Source: Prionace glauca (lineage: Eukaryota > Chordata > Chondrichthyes > Carcharhiniformes > Carcharhinidae). Taken from it: a DNA stretch of 64,000 bases. The notes under the pieces are model-generated. The model made no database searches and had not been told where the DNA came from. It saw only the letters and a list, made by a program, of their open reading frames with translations. The stretch lies in the NCBI GenBank assembly GCA_037974335.1, contig CM075729.1, positions 107,844,515 to 107,908,514 on the forward strand, written 5' to 3'. Shown in pieces: positions 1 through 12,107 of the stretch; position 1 is the stretch's first letter, and every line of letters starts with the position of its first letter. A program made the position numbers and the translations under genes.

Positions 1-550
1 TGAACTCTCAGCTGAGCTCGATGCAGTCCATCCAAAGCGCAATTGTCAAGTTAAGCAGGCAAGTTAATTTATCGTCATAAAAAAACTTGCTGTGTGAAAA
101 CATAAATTCGCGACTTCCTTACGCACATCTTCATCCATTTTCCGAACAACCTCAATATTGGGAACAGAAAATGCAATCCAATCTCGAAGGGGAAAAAATT
201 GTTGTTTCCTTTGGCTACAACGAAATCAGTTGCTACACAATGGCAGCTTAGATTGTTAAATAGTGAATTTTGAAGGTAGTTTGTACGCATTTATTTCAAA
301 TACGAACAGAAATAGGTATACCTGATACCGGTTTCTAATGCCTTTGAAAATATTAAGTTATTGGACTCGAATAAACGAGCTGATACCATTTCTATGAGTA
401 GATTGCAAACACATTACCAGCATTGGCCACCAGGCATAATTTACAATATAGATCAAAGCATGTATGTGATAGATTAATGTAGCTCCATTGATGTAGTTCA
501 GTTGACGCAGCTCTAACAGATCTTATTTTTTAGCTGGTCAATGTTATGGG
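1..550. repeat. Diverged copy of the 43.65-44.7 kb segment
   Basis: This edge segment aligns by eye, same orientation, with 43653-44215 and then with about 44510-44640. Shared landmarks include the start (tcagctg...gcagtc), a central stretch near 330-450 matching 43970-44100, and a stretch near 475-530 matching 44560-44600. It has many substitutions and small gaps. No tRNA or coding frame is visible. It suggests that the left edge of the window is another copy of the spacer just left of the Asn-His array. Confidence 0.6.
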
Positions 551-1019
551 CATTTCGGTTACAGAGTCAATATTCCCACATACAGTCGTAAAGAGCCGTG
601 ATTGTGTTATATTTGTGCCAACAGAACTCGAGTTGAGGCGCATGTACTAATCAGAGCCAACTGCTGACGTTTGGTTAAATTTCCAAACTGAATCAACCTG
701 GTCACTTTTCCAGTGTAGTTCTATTTGGGCACCTGGTCACCTGGGCCTAAGCAATGGCACGTGCTGGTAATTGGTTAAAATCCGACGCAGTGGCGACTTC
801 CATCAATGGTCCACCAGGAAACGAAGGCCGAGAGTCAGGCGACTGTTGTGAAAAGGTGCGAAAATCAGGTACCCAGAAGAGTTGGATTGCGAACAAGAAT
901 ATCCGCTAACTGGAATCCGAATTAAGTCATTGCGTTGGAAGGTTTGGAGTATGATTCCTTATACGACACAACGGATCCACAATGAACCTGGTTAAGTTTT
1001 GCAAACATGAAATTTGAAT
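551..1019. other. Unassigned spacer, part of an imperfect tandem repeat
   Basis: No gene is seen. From about 870 to 1330 the sequence holds two imperfect tandem copies of about 250 bp; each ends with gaattgaaaacgcag. A short stretch near 660-690 (gctgacgtttggttaaattt) also occurs inverted near 42500, so part of this is probably an interspersed repeat that I cannot name. Confidence 0.4.
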
Positions 1020-1905
1020 TGAAAACGCAGTTTGCATTCTTTAAATCTCTGTGCATAGAGCCCAAAGGATTCCTAATCGGTCACGGTTACAACTCCATAT
1101 CCTAGAAAATTAAAGGAGTCTGACGCCTGCTGTTCCATAGTTAAGAGATTCAGGCACTGAGCAGAAATGGACTGTGAACAGGAGTATCCTGAATTGGAAT
1201 CAGTGCAAACTCAGTGCCTCGAAAAGGTTTGGAGAACGACTGCCTGCAAGGCATGTTGAGTCCAAATGAACATGGAAGTTTGAATTGAAAACGCAGCCAA
1301 CAGCATTTTAAATTGCCGGGAAATCACAACGGATTTCTAATCTATCGCCTGAAGCACGTTTTGACGAATACGGGCTTAGAGCCCATGAATGGTAATCTAA
1401 TAAAATCGTATTGCGATCGCCTTCAGCAAAGCCTTTGGACGAGCTGTTACTTTTTCATCTTTATGTTTTTCTATGACGTTGTTCCCAGTATTGTTTTCCA
1501 ACGTGCAGTTGCACAGGAAATGTGAATACATTTAGTTATCTTAAAATGGCTACCTTCACTCAGCCACATCACCCACTTGACAGATGGCGATGTTCACCCT
1601 GTCACTAACAAGGAACTGTCCCCGCACCCTCCCAGACACCACCGACCACCCCCACCCCCCCCAAACCCGCCCCTAACTGCTGATCTTTTTCCGGCAGAAC
1701 CACCAGATTTTAGTAACCAATCGTTTACATTTACTAACGCATTGCGGCAATAGAAATAGACGAGCATTTTGGGTAACATACATATTCGTGGTTCCAGAAA
1801 TTGATTTGCGTATTTCGGGCCGGAGGATTCAATGAGTGAAATTGCAAATTGCGACCACAGTTGTTCGTCCGCATCATGAAAAAGAACATAACATTTTTCT
1901 GCGGA
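1020..1905 (-). repeat. Inverted copy of 15104-15898
   Basis: Read on the minus strand, this stretch follows 15104-15898 nearly end to end: the part near 1905 matches 15104 onward (gttatgt...catgatgcg), and the part near 1020-1300 matches the 343-bp block that ends at 15898. Divergence is clear and gaps are present. A C-rich tract lies at about 1620-1670. The element's identity is unknown; I see no long reading frame shared by the copies. Confidence 0.6.
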
Positions 1906-2780
1906 CATGCGAAGATTAAAAAAAAAACGTAAAATAAGGTGAATACTTCAAATGTAGAAGGCTGGAGGGAAGTGGATGCATGGACGTTTGAGGCCCGAGA
2001 AACTCAGACTCTCTACGTAACAACCAGAAAATATCTGTGTTCTATTTCGCAGCTGGAAAGAATGCAGCAACACATGTGCGACTGGATATTGTGTTCCCCT
2101 GCTACTTCAAGAGTTGGTGGTGCATCTCACACCGAAGACTTCATTTTATGCTCAACCTGCATTCATAGTTCATCTGCACCTGAGAACACACGATTCACTA
2201 GCGGCATCAGCCTGCTTATGGCTAACTTCCGAGTACAGAAGCATTTCCAGGAGCGAACCTTGAGAGAATTCCAGATCAACCAGTCTGAGTCTGATGCTGT
2301 GCATATTTCTGGGCATCATGATATACGTTTGGTTGCATACCCTAAACAATGGCACCTGTCTCCAAACGATTAAACTGAAAACACAATGATAACTTTCAGC
2401 ATCTGTACACGATGGAATTAAAACCAGCCCAACCTCGACTCCGTCGTGTGGAACGACGGGAATCAGTTTTGTGGGGATGGGGGCGGGGGATTTGGGGTTG
2501 GGGAGTGGCGATTGAAATGACGCGTAACTCTGAATCAGAGTCGGAAAACAAAACGCATTATGCTGTGGGGGTAGTGTCTCATTCTGTACAATGACTAAAA
2601 GTTCCTGACGATCCTGATTGACTCAAGGGATCATATAAGCAAAATTCAGAACGTAGTGGGCTGGAAACGAAAATACGCAGGCAAACCCCATTACTCAGAC
2701 ATAACTACCAGCGAAGCAAATTAACGCCAGTGAGTGAACTGATTTTGGCAACGTTTATAATGGAAGGCACAGTGCCTCAC
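1906..2780. other. Unassigned spacer with a G-rich tract
   Basis: No recognisable gene, tRNA or transposon. A G-rich tract at about 2471-2513 has several runs of four or more G. It resembles, in composition only, the G-rich blocks that precede tRNA-His and tRNA-Asp elsewhere in the window. Short open frames here have no visible homology or paralogue support. Confidence 0.35.
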
Positions 2781-4200
2781 TCAGAAATAGTCAAGTCAGC
2801 ATCCCTCGTTTACGGCCTTGAAAGATCAAACGGGAAGGAATTGGAGACATAAAGTCAAACTTTTGAATTGAAAGGATTGTCGATGCTACTCATCAGGAAC
2901 TAAAAGTGTGTTCAGAGCAAGCTCAATATTCAGAAAGGCAAAACTGATATCTATAACACTGACCGTAAATACTTCTGCGTTTACTTGAGCCGTTGATTAA
3001 GATGAAGCATCTGCGACGCAAACGGCGTGTTTGGTGGTTTACTGTAAAGATGGTGCATCGATTCCACAAAGGAACGAAGAACACTGCGCCATCAGCCCCT
3101 GTTCATTCTTTGCATCACACGGTGTTAAATTATGTCCTTCGTTTCCTTGCCAAAAGGCGCCACACAGACTCAGCATTCACACTGGCAAATCAGTTCCCAA
3201 ATGGAAACTTCATCAATGTCAACTCAAATAAAATGTGCTGATATCCACCCATATCGAATACTGCATTTCAAAATTACGTCTGATTCAGTGGCCAGGAATA
3301 TGGAAGATAGAATATATTATCGAAAGTAGCGAGGTAAGTTATGTACATGGAAAAAAAACACATTTGTTTCTAATAATAATAAATCACCTCGAGTTGATGC
3401 TCGAAACAAAAGAAAGTCTTCATATACTTATCCCTATTTCAGCATTCACAAAATCTAACAGCCAACGTAAAACACGCAAAATTCAACAGCCTAGTCCCAT
3501 ATGTAATTTGACCTACAGCGGGAAAATGGTACTACTAAGGGGGCTACGAAACTATGAAATTTCATCCCGAAGCTGCAGCTGTAATTGCATTGTGGAGCGC
3601 AACGTTTCATTTCATGACCACAAAATATGTGCATTAAAGTCGAGGCCACGCAACGGGCGATAAGAAATGAGTGGTGCCGTCTTTCCGGAGACATCTTACT
3701 TGCCTGCCCGGCTCGATGCAGTGAAACCGCCAACAGTGTATTCAATTAAAGCAATAGATAATTCGTGATTATGAGAGCTCGCGGCGTGTATACGAGAATC
3801 TCCTCTGCTGCGGTTTTATTCATTCAACAATGATCAAACCCGTCATCTTCCTTCTCACATCTCTTTTGTGAGAGAAGGCATTCCTTCAATATTTTCTCTA
3901 TCAGCATCCCCAACAATTCACCCGGAATCCTTTGGGAGGAGGCAGCAAAACTCAAGAGAGTCACCATGAGAATTATTCCTGTGTCTCGACTATTTTTTGA
4001 CAGGGAAGGTTCCTCGGGGACATAGGAGCATTGAGAAAGAATTCACAAAGCTTTGCTAAATATTGCGAGTCGGATAGAGAAAGTGAGAACTCAGCGGCAA
4101 AGGAAATCCAGTGTCCAGTCTGCGAATGAGGAGAAGTAATTGGCGATTATGGAGGAGAGAGAATGAAGGAGTGAGCAATCCTTCAGTTGCAGGGCTGGTT
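2781..4200 (+). repeat. Relic Asn-type unit (U0)
   Basis: The order of motifs follows the Asn-His units at 45.1-47.1 kb: the pre-Asn spacer (near 2800-3000), a tRNA-Asn relic, then the post-Asn spacer (3100-3320), and the segment with the gagcgc...ttcatttc and cttgcctgc landmarks (3470-3760). The internal tRNA-His part expected between about 3330 and 3440 is missing. Divergence is higher than among the units on the right, so this is an old copy. Confidence 0.55.
3007..3076 (+). pseudogene. tRNA-Asn pseudogene
   Basis: It aligns with the tRNA-Asn gene at 45362: gcatctg for the acceptor strand, a gttta-type core in place of the GTT anticodon loop, and a T-arm remnant (gatggtgcatcgattcc). Stems do not pair well and the anticodon is not preserved. 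The flanks also match the Asn unit, which supports the call. Confidence 0.5.
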
Positions 4201-5149
4201 GGATGTGAGGGCTTACCCGGCCAGGCATAAGCCCATATATGTATGGCGTGAACTTCCATCAGAAAGGGTGATTAGTGATTTTTTTTCACTCAACGGGCAA
4301 GTGTTTGAAAGAAAAATGGGACGTGTCTTCGATAAACGATCCGAGATGCAAAGTGTTGTTTTTCAGTTGCAGTGCTGTGTGGCAATGTATGACTTCTCGC
4401 GCACGTTCCATCGCATTAAACCGTTGGTGACGTGTCACCGTTTAGTGGTTAGGGCTCTGCGTTGTGCTCGTAGTAATCTTGGTTCGGATCCACATCCCCG
4501 CAGCTTCTCGTTCTGCTCATGATGCTCAAGCAACAAAGCGAATTTCAAACTTTTTTTTTAGATCCAAAGGTTTAATCGGTCATATATATAAAATGCTTTC
4601 AGATTATGTCCCTGATGTTCAAAATCATACATTCGCACAGATACTTCACCTTTCACAATCACTAATCTCCTTTATTTCACTCCTTCTATTCCATCCTAAT
4701 TTCCACGGACATTGCACAATTTCACACGTTCACTCCCTGCAAGCACAGCGAAAAAGTAAGTGTTAGGCGGGAATCGTTTGCGGGTGCAGACATACTTCCA
4801 TGGCGAGGCGCTCAGTCACGTATATAATCCTTTCATATCTAACACATTTACCTCTGCCTCTGGCGCTCCTCAATTCAAGCGCACCTCTTCTCCATGATTT
4901 CCCTTTTCCAAGCACAAAATTTCTTTACTTCACTCCTTACATTACATTCGAACATTCCTGTGATCTTCCATCGTCTCATATTTTCGCAAACATCGTGGAG
5001 TTCGGTTCCTCGAATCGCTTTTCCTGAGGTTACTAGGAGCATATCCACACCGTTCTAAATCTGTGCTTTGAAAGTGCTGGATGAGGCATATTGGCCCAGT
5101 GCTTCATGTCGTTAGTGTGTGCCTAAACTGGACAAGATACTGGGCAAGA
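4201..5149 (+). repeat. Relic tRNA-His unit H1
   Basis: The sequence after the His relic, from about 4590 to 4790, aligns with 8755-8980 (ttcacctttcac...tgggaatcgttt-type landmarks). A further imperfect repeat of the pyrimidine-rich part follows at 4800-5030 and again near 7800-7870. These are diverged copies of the spacer downstream of tRNA-His. Confidence 0.5.
4429..4500 (+). pseudogene. tRNA-His pseudogene
   Basis: The core gtttagtggttagggctctgcgttgtg keeps the A-box region, the anticodon arm and the GTG anticodon of tRNA-His. The 3' half is degenerate: the T-arm reads cttggttcggatcc and the acceptor strand is lost. No discriminator or paired acceptor stem remains. Confidence 0.65.
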
Positions 5150-5466
5150 CGACAGCTCAGTGACTATCGCTGATTGTTGTGCAGACACATGGATTTGGGC
5201 CGGTGTCTGTGGGAGTTTGTGCTTTCACCCCGTGCTTGCGTGGGTTTTCTCCGGGTGCTCCGGTTTCCTCCCACACCCCAAAGATGTGATGTTGGGCTGA
5301 TTGGCAGGAATAAATTGTCCCTAAATCAGTTTCTCTCAACCTGGATGGCCATAAAACATTAGATAGAGGTCATGGGTAGAGAGGTGGACTGGTGGTGTTG
5401 AGTTGGCGGCGCGAACTCGTTGGGCCGAAGGGCCTGTTTCCCGGGCTGATTTTGTTCTTTGTTCAT
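5150..5466 (+). mobile_element. SINE, subfamily 1 (ttgttctttgttc tail)
   Basis: About 317 bp, starting near acagctcagtgac and ending in ttgttctttgttc. The inner part has the cgtgggttttctccgggtgc box and the gggccgaagggcctgtttcc box seen in three other copies (29041, minus 34828, 56211). The head resembles a shortened tRNA-derived A-box region with no B box. It is closest to the module at 29041-29356 (shared cagtgact head and cacacccc). I found no convincing target duplication. Confidence 0.8.
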
Positions 5467-7348
5467 ATTTTGATATTTGTGAGTCCATGTAGCCACAATT
5501 CTAGAAGCGACTTCAAAAGCGATGGGGTACATATCATTATGCTGAAAACCTACTAATGTGGGCAATGCTATTGCCGTAGAAGTGGAAAGTATCCCAAACA
5601 CATTCGTGTTTTGGGAACATCTGCGAACGGCAAACGAGCTAACATAATGAATCTAATGTTCCCAGAAACATTCTATTTTCATTTCTGATTTCCACCACCC
5701 GCATAATGTTGCGATTATGATTATGCAAATTGCATAAATTGTCTTAGATGTCTAAATAAGCAGCGTTTAGCAGTCAGAAGTTGCCAGTTGGGTTCCTGAG
5801 CGATTGGCTGATACCCGGAAAGGTGAAACTGATCGAATCTGCTGCAAGCTCATAGTATATGTTGAAATGTTCAAGTGAAATTATCGGCAAGCAAATGAAA
5901 AAATAACTAAAGTGACGAATTACGAGGTATTTTGAAGGGGTTTGCGTCCTGTGAAAAGCTTCCAGAATAAGGACGGTGCAGTGTCCTGTTTCTCGAAAAA
6001 GAAATATTTAAGTCGGTGTGTGAACTTGCATGGAAAACTCCTGTGGAAAGAAAGAAAAACCCAGAAACGGAACGAAGCCCTTCGGCATGAGGCGTGTTGT
6101 AAAGAAACAGCAAATATTGGAAACATCCAGCAGATCAGTCACCAACTTTCATTCACCTCCCAGAAGATATTGTTTGTCTGAACCACTCAATTCTCGACAA
6201 CACATTCATGACTTCCCTCAGTTTGCCGCATAATTGCCCTCATTGGTCAGAACGAATCAAATTATTTGGATGTGAATCGGGCAACGTATATTTGCGTACA
6301 ACTGATGCAAATAGGCAACGCTTCATTGAATAGCTTCTGGAAATCTAAGTCCGTGCATCCAGCAGTTTCCCTGAATCCACAGCAAATGTGACACAAATAA
6401 ATTGCTTAAAAGTAATTTGTCTTTCACAAAACCTCGTCGATTTTTCCTGACATCCTTGAACGTTTCCAAGCGGCCTGTGAGAACATCTTTAAATAATGAG
6501 TTCAAAAATTTCCCATTTAGCAGCCGTTAGACTAATTAGCCTGTGGTTTCTTGCTGTCTATCTCCCTCCATTTTGTCAAGCAGTCTTGAAATTGAGAACC
6601 AGATACTATTGACAACATGGCGTTTAGTGAAAGGATTTTATTTCTTGTTCAGATCAGAGAAAATTCCAAGCCTGATTCGCCATTGAAAACGAACAACAAA
6701 AAATTGTGGCTTCGTTCGCTGCAGTCACACGATGAACGCTAAGCAACTATTCATGCCATACTCCTGAAAACGGGATCTGTTCACCTTTCGAAAATTGCTG
6801 CCAAATATTCTTCCTACTTCAGCAGTTTTTTGTTCTTATTTCAGATTTCGAACACTTGCGGTGTTTTTTTTTTAGTTTAAGAAATGAACCTGGAACATGT
6901 CTTAATTTTTTTTGGCCGAGTTGAAATCCAACTCGTACTCAAGGCTTTGTACACCCTCATTAATAACTTAATGACAAATAAAAGGCAGAATTATTTGCGC
7001 CATAATGGTAACCGATTGTAAATGCATTTATCCCTCTACTCAAATATATCAATTGAGGTCGGCAAGCGATATAGAGAAAAACTCCACCATGTGTAAAATG
7101 CACGAACAACAGGATATACTGGAAGTACTGGACAATGCTGGACGCTTCTGTGAACAATTTTAAAAATGACCTCCCTTCTGATCCGGTCATTAGTCAAACA
7201 GAGTTTCAGTCAGCAACCAACTGCGGAAAGAGAAATGACTCTTCTGCGACAACCCGGCCGAGAGGGTGATCGTTGTCGTTTTATTGCGGGACTGGGTGTC
7301 CATACATTATTCCTCGTGGAGGAGCAATCTCCTTAAGCTATCGCTGGC
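5467..7348 (+). repeat. Relic tRNA-His unit H2
   Basis: No gene is seen. Several stretches match the better preserved His unit at 9-13.7 kb in the same order: near 6240-6420 with 12670-12790 (gcatccagcag), near 6580-6720 with 13010-13080, and near 7080-7190 with 13505-13620 (gaagtactg). The copy is old, with many gaps. Confidence 0.5.
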
Positions 7349-7421
7349 GCCGAGATCCTTCAGCGATTCAGTGCTCTGAGTTGTGGCCGCAGCTACCTCA
7401 TTGCAAATCCGAGTCACGGTT
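7349..7421 (+). pseudogene. tRNA-His pseudogene (GTG anticodon kept)
   Basis: The anticodon arm ctgagttgtggccgcag keeps GTG but has one mismatched stem pair. The acceptor strand gccgaga no longer pairs well with tcacggt, and the D-arm is rearranged. The T-arm reads cattgcaaatccgag. The head is damaged, so transcription from the A box is unlikely. Confidence 0.7.
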
Positions 7422-7604
7422 TGGTTGTTTTGAGTATTTGGCTTTTATGCGGCTCAACCTCATTCTCCGTAAAGAAGAAATAATTCGAAGATAGGTATCT
7501 TTTTTTGGACCACAATGAATTCAATCAGTTTCATAAAATGTTCATGAATACCTCTGATGCTCCGGAATTCAGAGACATAACTTCTCCTTGATTTTCTTTT
7601 CGTT

Positions 7605-7803
7605 TCATACGATCCTTCTTGAGGTTCCTCCGGGCGCTCTGGTTACCTCTCAGAGTCCGAAAGATATGCTGGTTAGGTGCATTTACTGTGCTCATTTCTC
7701 CGCTGTGTAATCGAACAGGCGCCGTCGTGCGACGATTCGAGGATTTCCACAGCAGCAGCATTGTACTGTTAATGTAAGTCGACTTGTGACAATAAAATGT
7801 AAA
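7605..7803 (+). mobile_element. Old SINE fragment
   Basis: The stretch holds a decayed form of the fish/shark SINE core (ggttcctccgggcgctctgg, then cagagtccgaaagatatgc) and ends in ttaatgtaagtcgacttgtgacaataaaat, a tail type common in fish SINEs. The tRNA-derived head is missing. It differs in its tail from the SINEs at 5150, 34828 and 56211, so it is another family. Confidence 0.6.
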
Positions 7804-8575
7804 CTTATTTGCCTTTCCTTCACTTGTTCCATTCCACCCTCACTACCCTGTGACATCTCATCGTGTCATATTTTCACTACCAACGTAAGTTTGTTGGCTA
7901 CTATGTCCGTACCTGGGATTACATCGGGCCCTTTCGCATCGATGTACACCTGTGTTTTGAATGTATCTGAAGTTAAATTTCTCGATCTTTGTTAATCCAC
8001 ATGGCTAAAATACTGCAAGTGTTTCGACGCGATGGCCATGACGATAGTTTACTGGGGCAATGGAGCCAATGGTAACCGACGTAAGAGCTGTACGGTTGTC
8101 TTGCAACAATCTTACAGCTCTGGGAACATCTGTAGAGGAATAAACTGAGTCGCCGTTTTTAAGTCTACGCTGGGTTTCAGGTTTCCAATTTCTTTTTTAT
8201 TTTTCTGTTTTCATTTCAGATTTCCATGACCCATTATTTGCTGATCGATGCATTTTTGCATGCATGAAATTGTCAGCGTCGAAGTCGCCCGGTGATAAAC
8301 AGGAAACCCCGCCGTGAATAACATGCACAAATAATAAAATATGCTGGAAAGTCGTGAACAAGGCTGATAGGCTATGTTAAACTTAAATATGACGTTCCAT
8401 CCAAAAAGTTCATTAGTGAAGCTTTTTTTGTCAGTCAGAAGCCAATTATCTGAAATTAAAAGCTATTTACCATCGATCACCTGGCCGAGATGCAGAGCAC
8501 TGTCTTTTCGTTGCATGACTCAGTGGGCGGAGAAGGCTTCTACTGCAAATCGCATTGCATCAAGCCATTTCTAGC
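7804..8575 (+). repeat. Spacer of relic tRNA-His unit H3
   Basis: No gene is seen. 7804-7880 repeats the pyrimidine-rich post-His spacer, and 8030-8260 matches both 5570-5700 and 30060-30230 (gggaacatctg; ttttcatttcagatttcca). It leads into the His relic at 8576. Confidence 0.45.
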
Positions 8576-8647
8576 GCCGTGATCGTGTGGTCGTTAGCAC
8601 TCTGGGTTGTGGTCGCCACAACCTCGGCTCGAATTCGAGTTACGGTA
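8576..8647 (+). pseudogene. tRNA-His pseudogene
   Basis: The acceptor strand gccgtga faces ttacggt, so most pairs survive. The anticodon arm reads ctgggttgtggtcgcca and has lost stem pairing while keeping GTG. The D-arm carries changes (gtgtggtcgttagcac). The T-arm cctcggctcgaattcgag pairs. It looks recently dead compared with 7349. Confidence 0.65.
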
Positions 8648-10498
8648 GTTGTTACTTTAAACATCTGTCCCTCTGGTACTCATACTCGAGCAGCGAAGAA
8701 AGAATTGATTTGAAAAAAAAATCATAATTTACCAGCACAGCGTTCAATCATTTACAGATTTAATGCTTCCAGACATGGTTCTGATGCTGCGGAATTCAAT
8801 TGCACAACTGCGCCCAGATTTTTGTCCTTTCGCATTTAATAACCTCCTTCATTTCGCTCCGACTATTTCACCCCATTTCCCTGTGGCATTACATTACATT
8901 ACTGTTTCAGTCTCTGAGATTCATGCTCAAACAGTACAGCCAAGAAGAAAATGGTAGACGGGAATCGTTTACGAGAGGAGTCATATTTCATTTGAGATTT
9001 CCAACGTCCTCACAATTTTGCGCTCTTGTAATGCTGAGCATACAATTGGATTGCTGAAACAACAATTGAACCCCTCAAAGACGTTGATATCAATGACTAA
9101 ATGCTCAGACGCCAGCGCAAAGCCCAAGGCACAGGTGTGGTCATTAACTGCCAACCGGGAAAAAAAATATATCCATAAATCTGCTTTACGTTAGGAAGTA
9201 AAAAGGCGATTTTGAATATTTCGGTACTTTATAGAAAGGCGCTTGATGGTCGGCGCGCGCAGAATGATGCACAGAGCTGAAGAGTGGCCCGGATTGGAAA
9301 CGTTGACATCTGTTCCATCTCCACGGAGAATGGCAGGCCTGCATTATTCACAGCATTTTCTGTGTTCGAGAGTGATGTGTTTCAACTGTCGTCCCCGAAT
9401 GAATGAATGGCTTGAAACGAGCAAGCTTTTAAGGTGCAATACGTCTGTGACACCCTGACTTCATGTTGATTAATATTTTGCGTTGAGCCCGCAGCACCTC
9501 CGATTGACATCTGGCTCAATTCATTGTTCTTTTTTCCCAAAAATATACGTTGCTTGCGGCACATGCTCAACGGCACAGAAAGTAATTAAGTCGCAGAGTA
9601 GATCCTGCACGGCAAGGGACATGGTTTGATAGCAATACGCATTCAAACACATTTGCACTGTCTCCAGTAGAGTGAGAATTCACCTTCCCAAATGAAAATA
9701 AAGTTTTCTTTTTCCACAGTGTTTCTTATGTTAGCACCCTAGACAGCGTGGAACAAAATCTTCGACGGGTTTCAGACTGGCAATTGCAATGCCATTTTGT
9801 ATGTTTTACATATTTGTTCGTTATCATTACAATAAATGATTTGCAAAATTAATTTCCCAAAACGTTTGGCGCAGAACGCGGATGGAGTAGCATAATGTCG
9901 TGAATACAACTGAAATCTCGGATCCTGATATAGGTATGCTGATGTGAACTTACAGGAGGACCAGAGTGAATGGTTTCAAGTTATTAAACCCTTTGATTAC
10001 AAACAGACGAATTACACGCTGTGGGCCAGCCGGCCTCTCGACATCGCTCCGAATTTCACTGAGGCTATGGCTGATATGACTGTAATTTCAACCCCACATT
10101 TCAGGCTATCCTTGATGGCATTTCACTCCGACCTTTATCAAGAATTTTGCTCGCTCCACCTTTGGCATATTCAAACGCTCCTTCCATTGTTTCTTGAGGA
10201 AGTGATATCCAGAGACTAAAAGTCCTCTGAGGCACGGAAATTCTCCTCGCCGCCTTATTAAACAATCGACCCCATATTTTCAAAAGGTGAAACTTCGTTC
10301 TAGATTGTCCAACAAAAGAAGTCATCCTTTCCATGCCCAGCCTGTGATTGCGCCTCAATATCTAAATCGTTTTGATCAAGTTCATCTTACTCTTCCAAAC
10401 GCCCGTATATTTAACTCGAAACTCTCCACCTTCCCGGTAGAAAAGACAAGTTCGTTCCTGGAGTTAGCCTGGGAAACCTTCACTGAATTACCTCGAAT

Positions 10499-12107
10499 GA
10501 ATGGACAGACTGGAGGGGCTGATTGTGGACAAGTCCCCAGGACCGGATGGAATGCATCCGAGGGTTCTGAAAGAAATGGCGGAGGTTATAATGGATGCCT
10601 TGGTGGTTATTTTCCAGACGTCGCTGGATTCCGGGGAAGTGCCGGAAGATTGGAAAATGGCCAATGTTACGCCGTTGTTTAAGAAGGGTGCCAGGCAAAA
10701 GGCGGGGAATTATAGGCCGGTTAGTTTAACGTCTGTGGTAGGTAAAATGTTAGAATCCGTCATTAAGGAGGAAATTGCGAGGCATCTTGAAGGGAATTGC
10801 TTGATAACGCAGACGCAGCACGGTTTCGTTAAGGGGAAGTCGTGTCTAACAAATTTATTGGAGTTCTATGAGGATATGTCTAGGGCAGTGGATAGAGGAG
10901 AGCCGGTGGATGTGGTCTTTCTGGATTTTCAGAAGGCGTTTGACAAGATACCTCACACGAGGTTATTGCAGAAGGTCAGGGGGCATCGAGTTGGGGGTAG
11001 GGTGTTAGCGTGGGTAGAGGATTGGTTGTCAAATAGGAGGCAGAGAGTGGGGGTCAATGGGTGCTATTCGGATTGACGGTTGGTGACTAGTGGGGTGCTG
11101 GGGCCTCAGCTATTTACCATTTATATAGATGACCTGGAGGAGGGAACCGAATGTAGGGTGTCGAAATTTGCTGATGACACCAAGATTGGGGGAAAGGCAA
11201 ATTGTGCGGAGGGTGTGGAGAGTCTGCAGAAGGATCTAGATAGGCTGGGCGAATGGGCCAGGAAATGGCAAATGGAATTTAATGTTGGCAAGTGTGAGGT
11301 GGTCCACTTTGGTAGGAAGAATGGTAGGAAGGACTATTACTTACGGGGCGAAAAACTGCAGCAGGCGACGGTGCAGAGGGACCTCGCGGTCCTTGTGCAT
11401 GAGTCGCAAAAACCCAGCTTGCAGGTGCAGCAGGTGGTCAGGAAGGCGAATGGGATGCTGGCCTTCATAGAGAGGGGGATTGAATACAAAAGTAGGGAGG
11501 TCTTGCTGCAGCTGTATAGGGCATTGGTGAGGCCGCAGCTGGAGTACTGTGTGCAGTTTTGGGCGCCGCACCTGCGCAAGGATATTTTGGCCTCGGAGGG
11601 AGTGCAGAGGAGGTTTACTAGGCTGATACCGGAGTTGAGGGGGTTGAGCTATGAGGAGAGGCTGAATAAACTAGGCTTGTACTCGTTAGAGTTTAGAAGA
11701 ATGAGGGGAGATCTCATTGAGACGTATAAGATGATGAATGGGATGGATAGGATAGAGGTGGAGAGACTCTTCCCGCTCAAAAAATACAGTAGGACTAGGG
11801 GGCACAGCCCCCTAAAGGGGAGGCGGTTTAGAACGGAGTTGAGGAGGAACTTCTTCACTCAAGGGTGGTGAATCTCTGGAATTCTCTGCCCGTTAAAGAG
11901 GTGGAGGCTGCCTCGCTAAATATTTTTAAGAAGCGGGTTGCTGGGTTCTTGATAAGAGAGGGGATTAAGGGTTATGGGGAGAGGGCGGGAAAGTGGAACC
12001 GAGCCACGACAGATCAGCCATGATCTTATTGAATGGCAGGGCAGGCTCGAAGGGCTAGATGGCCTACTCCTGCTCCTATTTCTTATGTTCTTATGTTCTT
12101 ATGAATG
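10499..12107 (+). mobile_element. 5'-truncated CR1-type LINE with GAATG target duplication
   Basis: The element body is 10504-12102. GAATG lies on both sides (10499-10503 and 12103-12107), and the paralogous site near 31733 is empty, so the edges are firm. It starts inside the reverse-transcriptase domain. The frame 10501-11076 ends at a TGA, where a Trp is expected, and continues at 11080-11871. RT motif A (FLDFQKAFDKIPH) and the FADDTK catalytic motif are present. Just after the stop an in-frame gap removes the PQGSV part of motif B (SGVLGPQLF). The C-terminal region ends near the RNFFTQGW motif. The 3' tail is cttatgttcttatgttcttat. The copy is dead as an RT source but young by its low decay. 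Confidence 0.93.

Noticed and set aside
1594-1908. Minus-strand open frame of 104 codons as a protein gene
   Set aside because: It lies in the inverted repeat; its partner near 15104-15330 does not keep the frame, and the end is a low-complexity Gly-rich tract from the C-run.
1939-2373. Plus-strand open frame of 144 codons as a protein gene
   Set aside because: No recognisable motif, no start context, splice structure or paralogue support. Length is within chance for this much sequence.
5150-5466. Target duplication for the SINE at 5150
   Set aside because: No flanking direct repeat of five or more bases could be placed with confidence at the two edges.
11337-11579. Antisense open frames inside the LINEs
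   Set aside because: They mirror the RT frame on the other strand and recur in every CR1 copy; shadows only.
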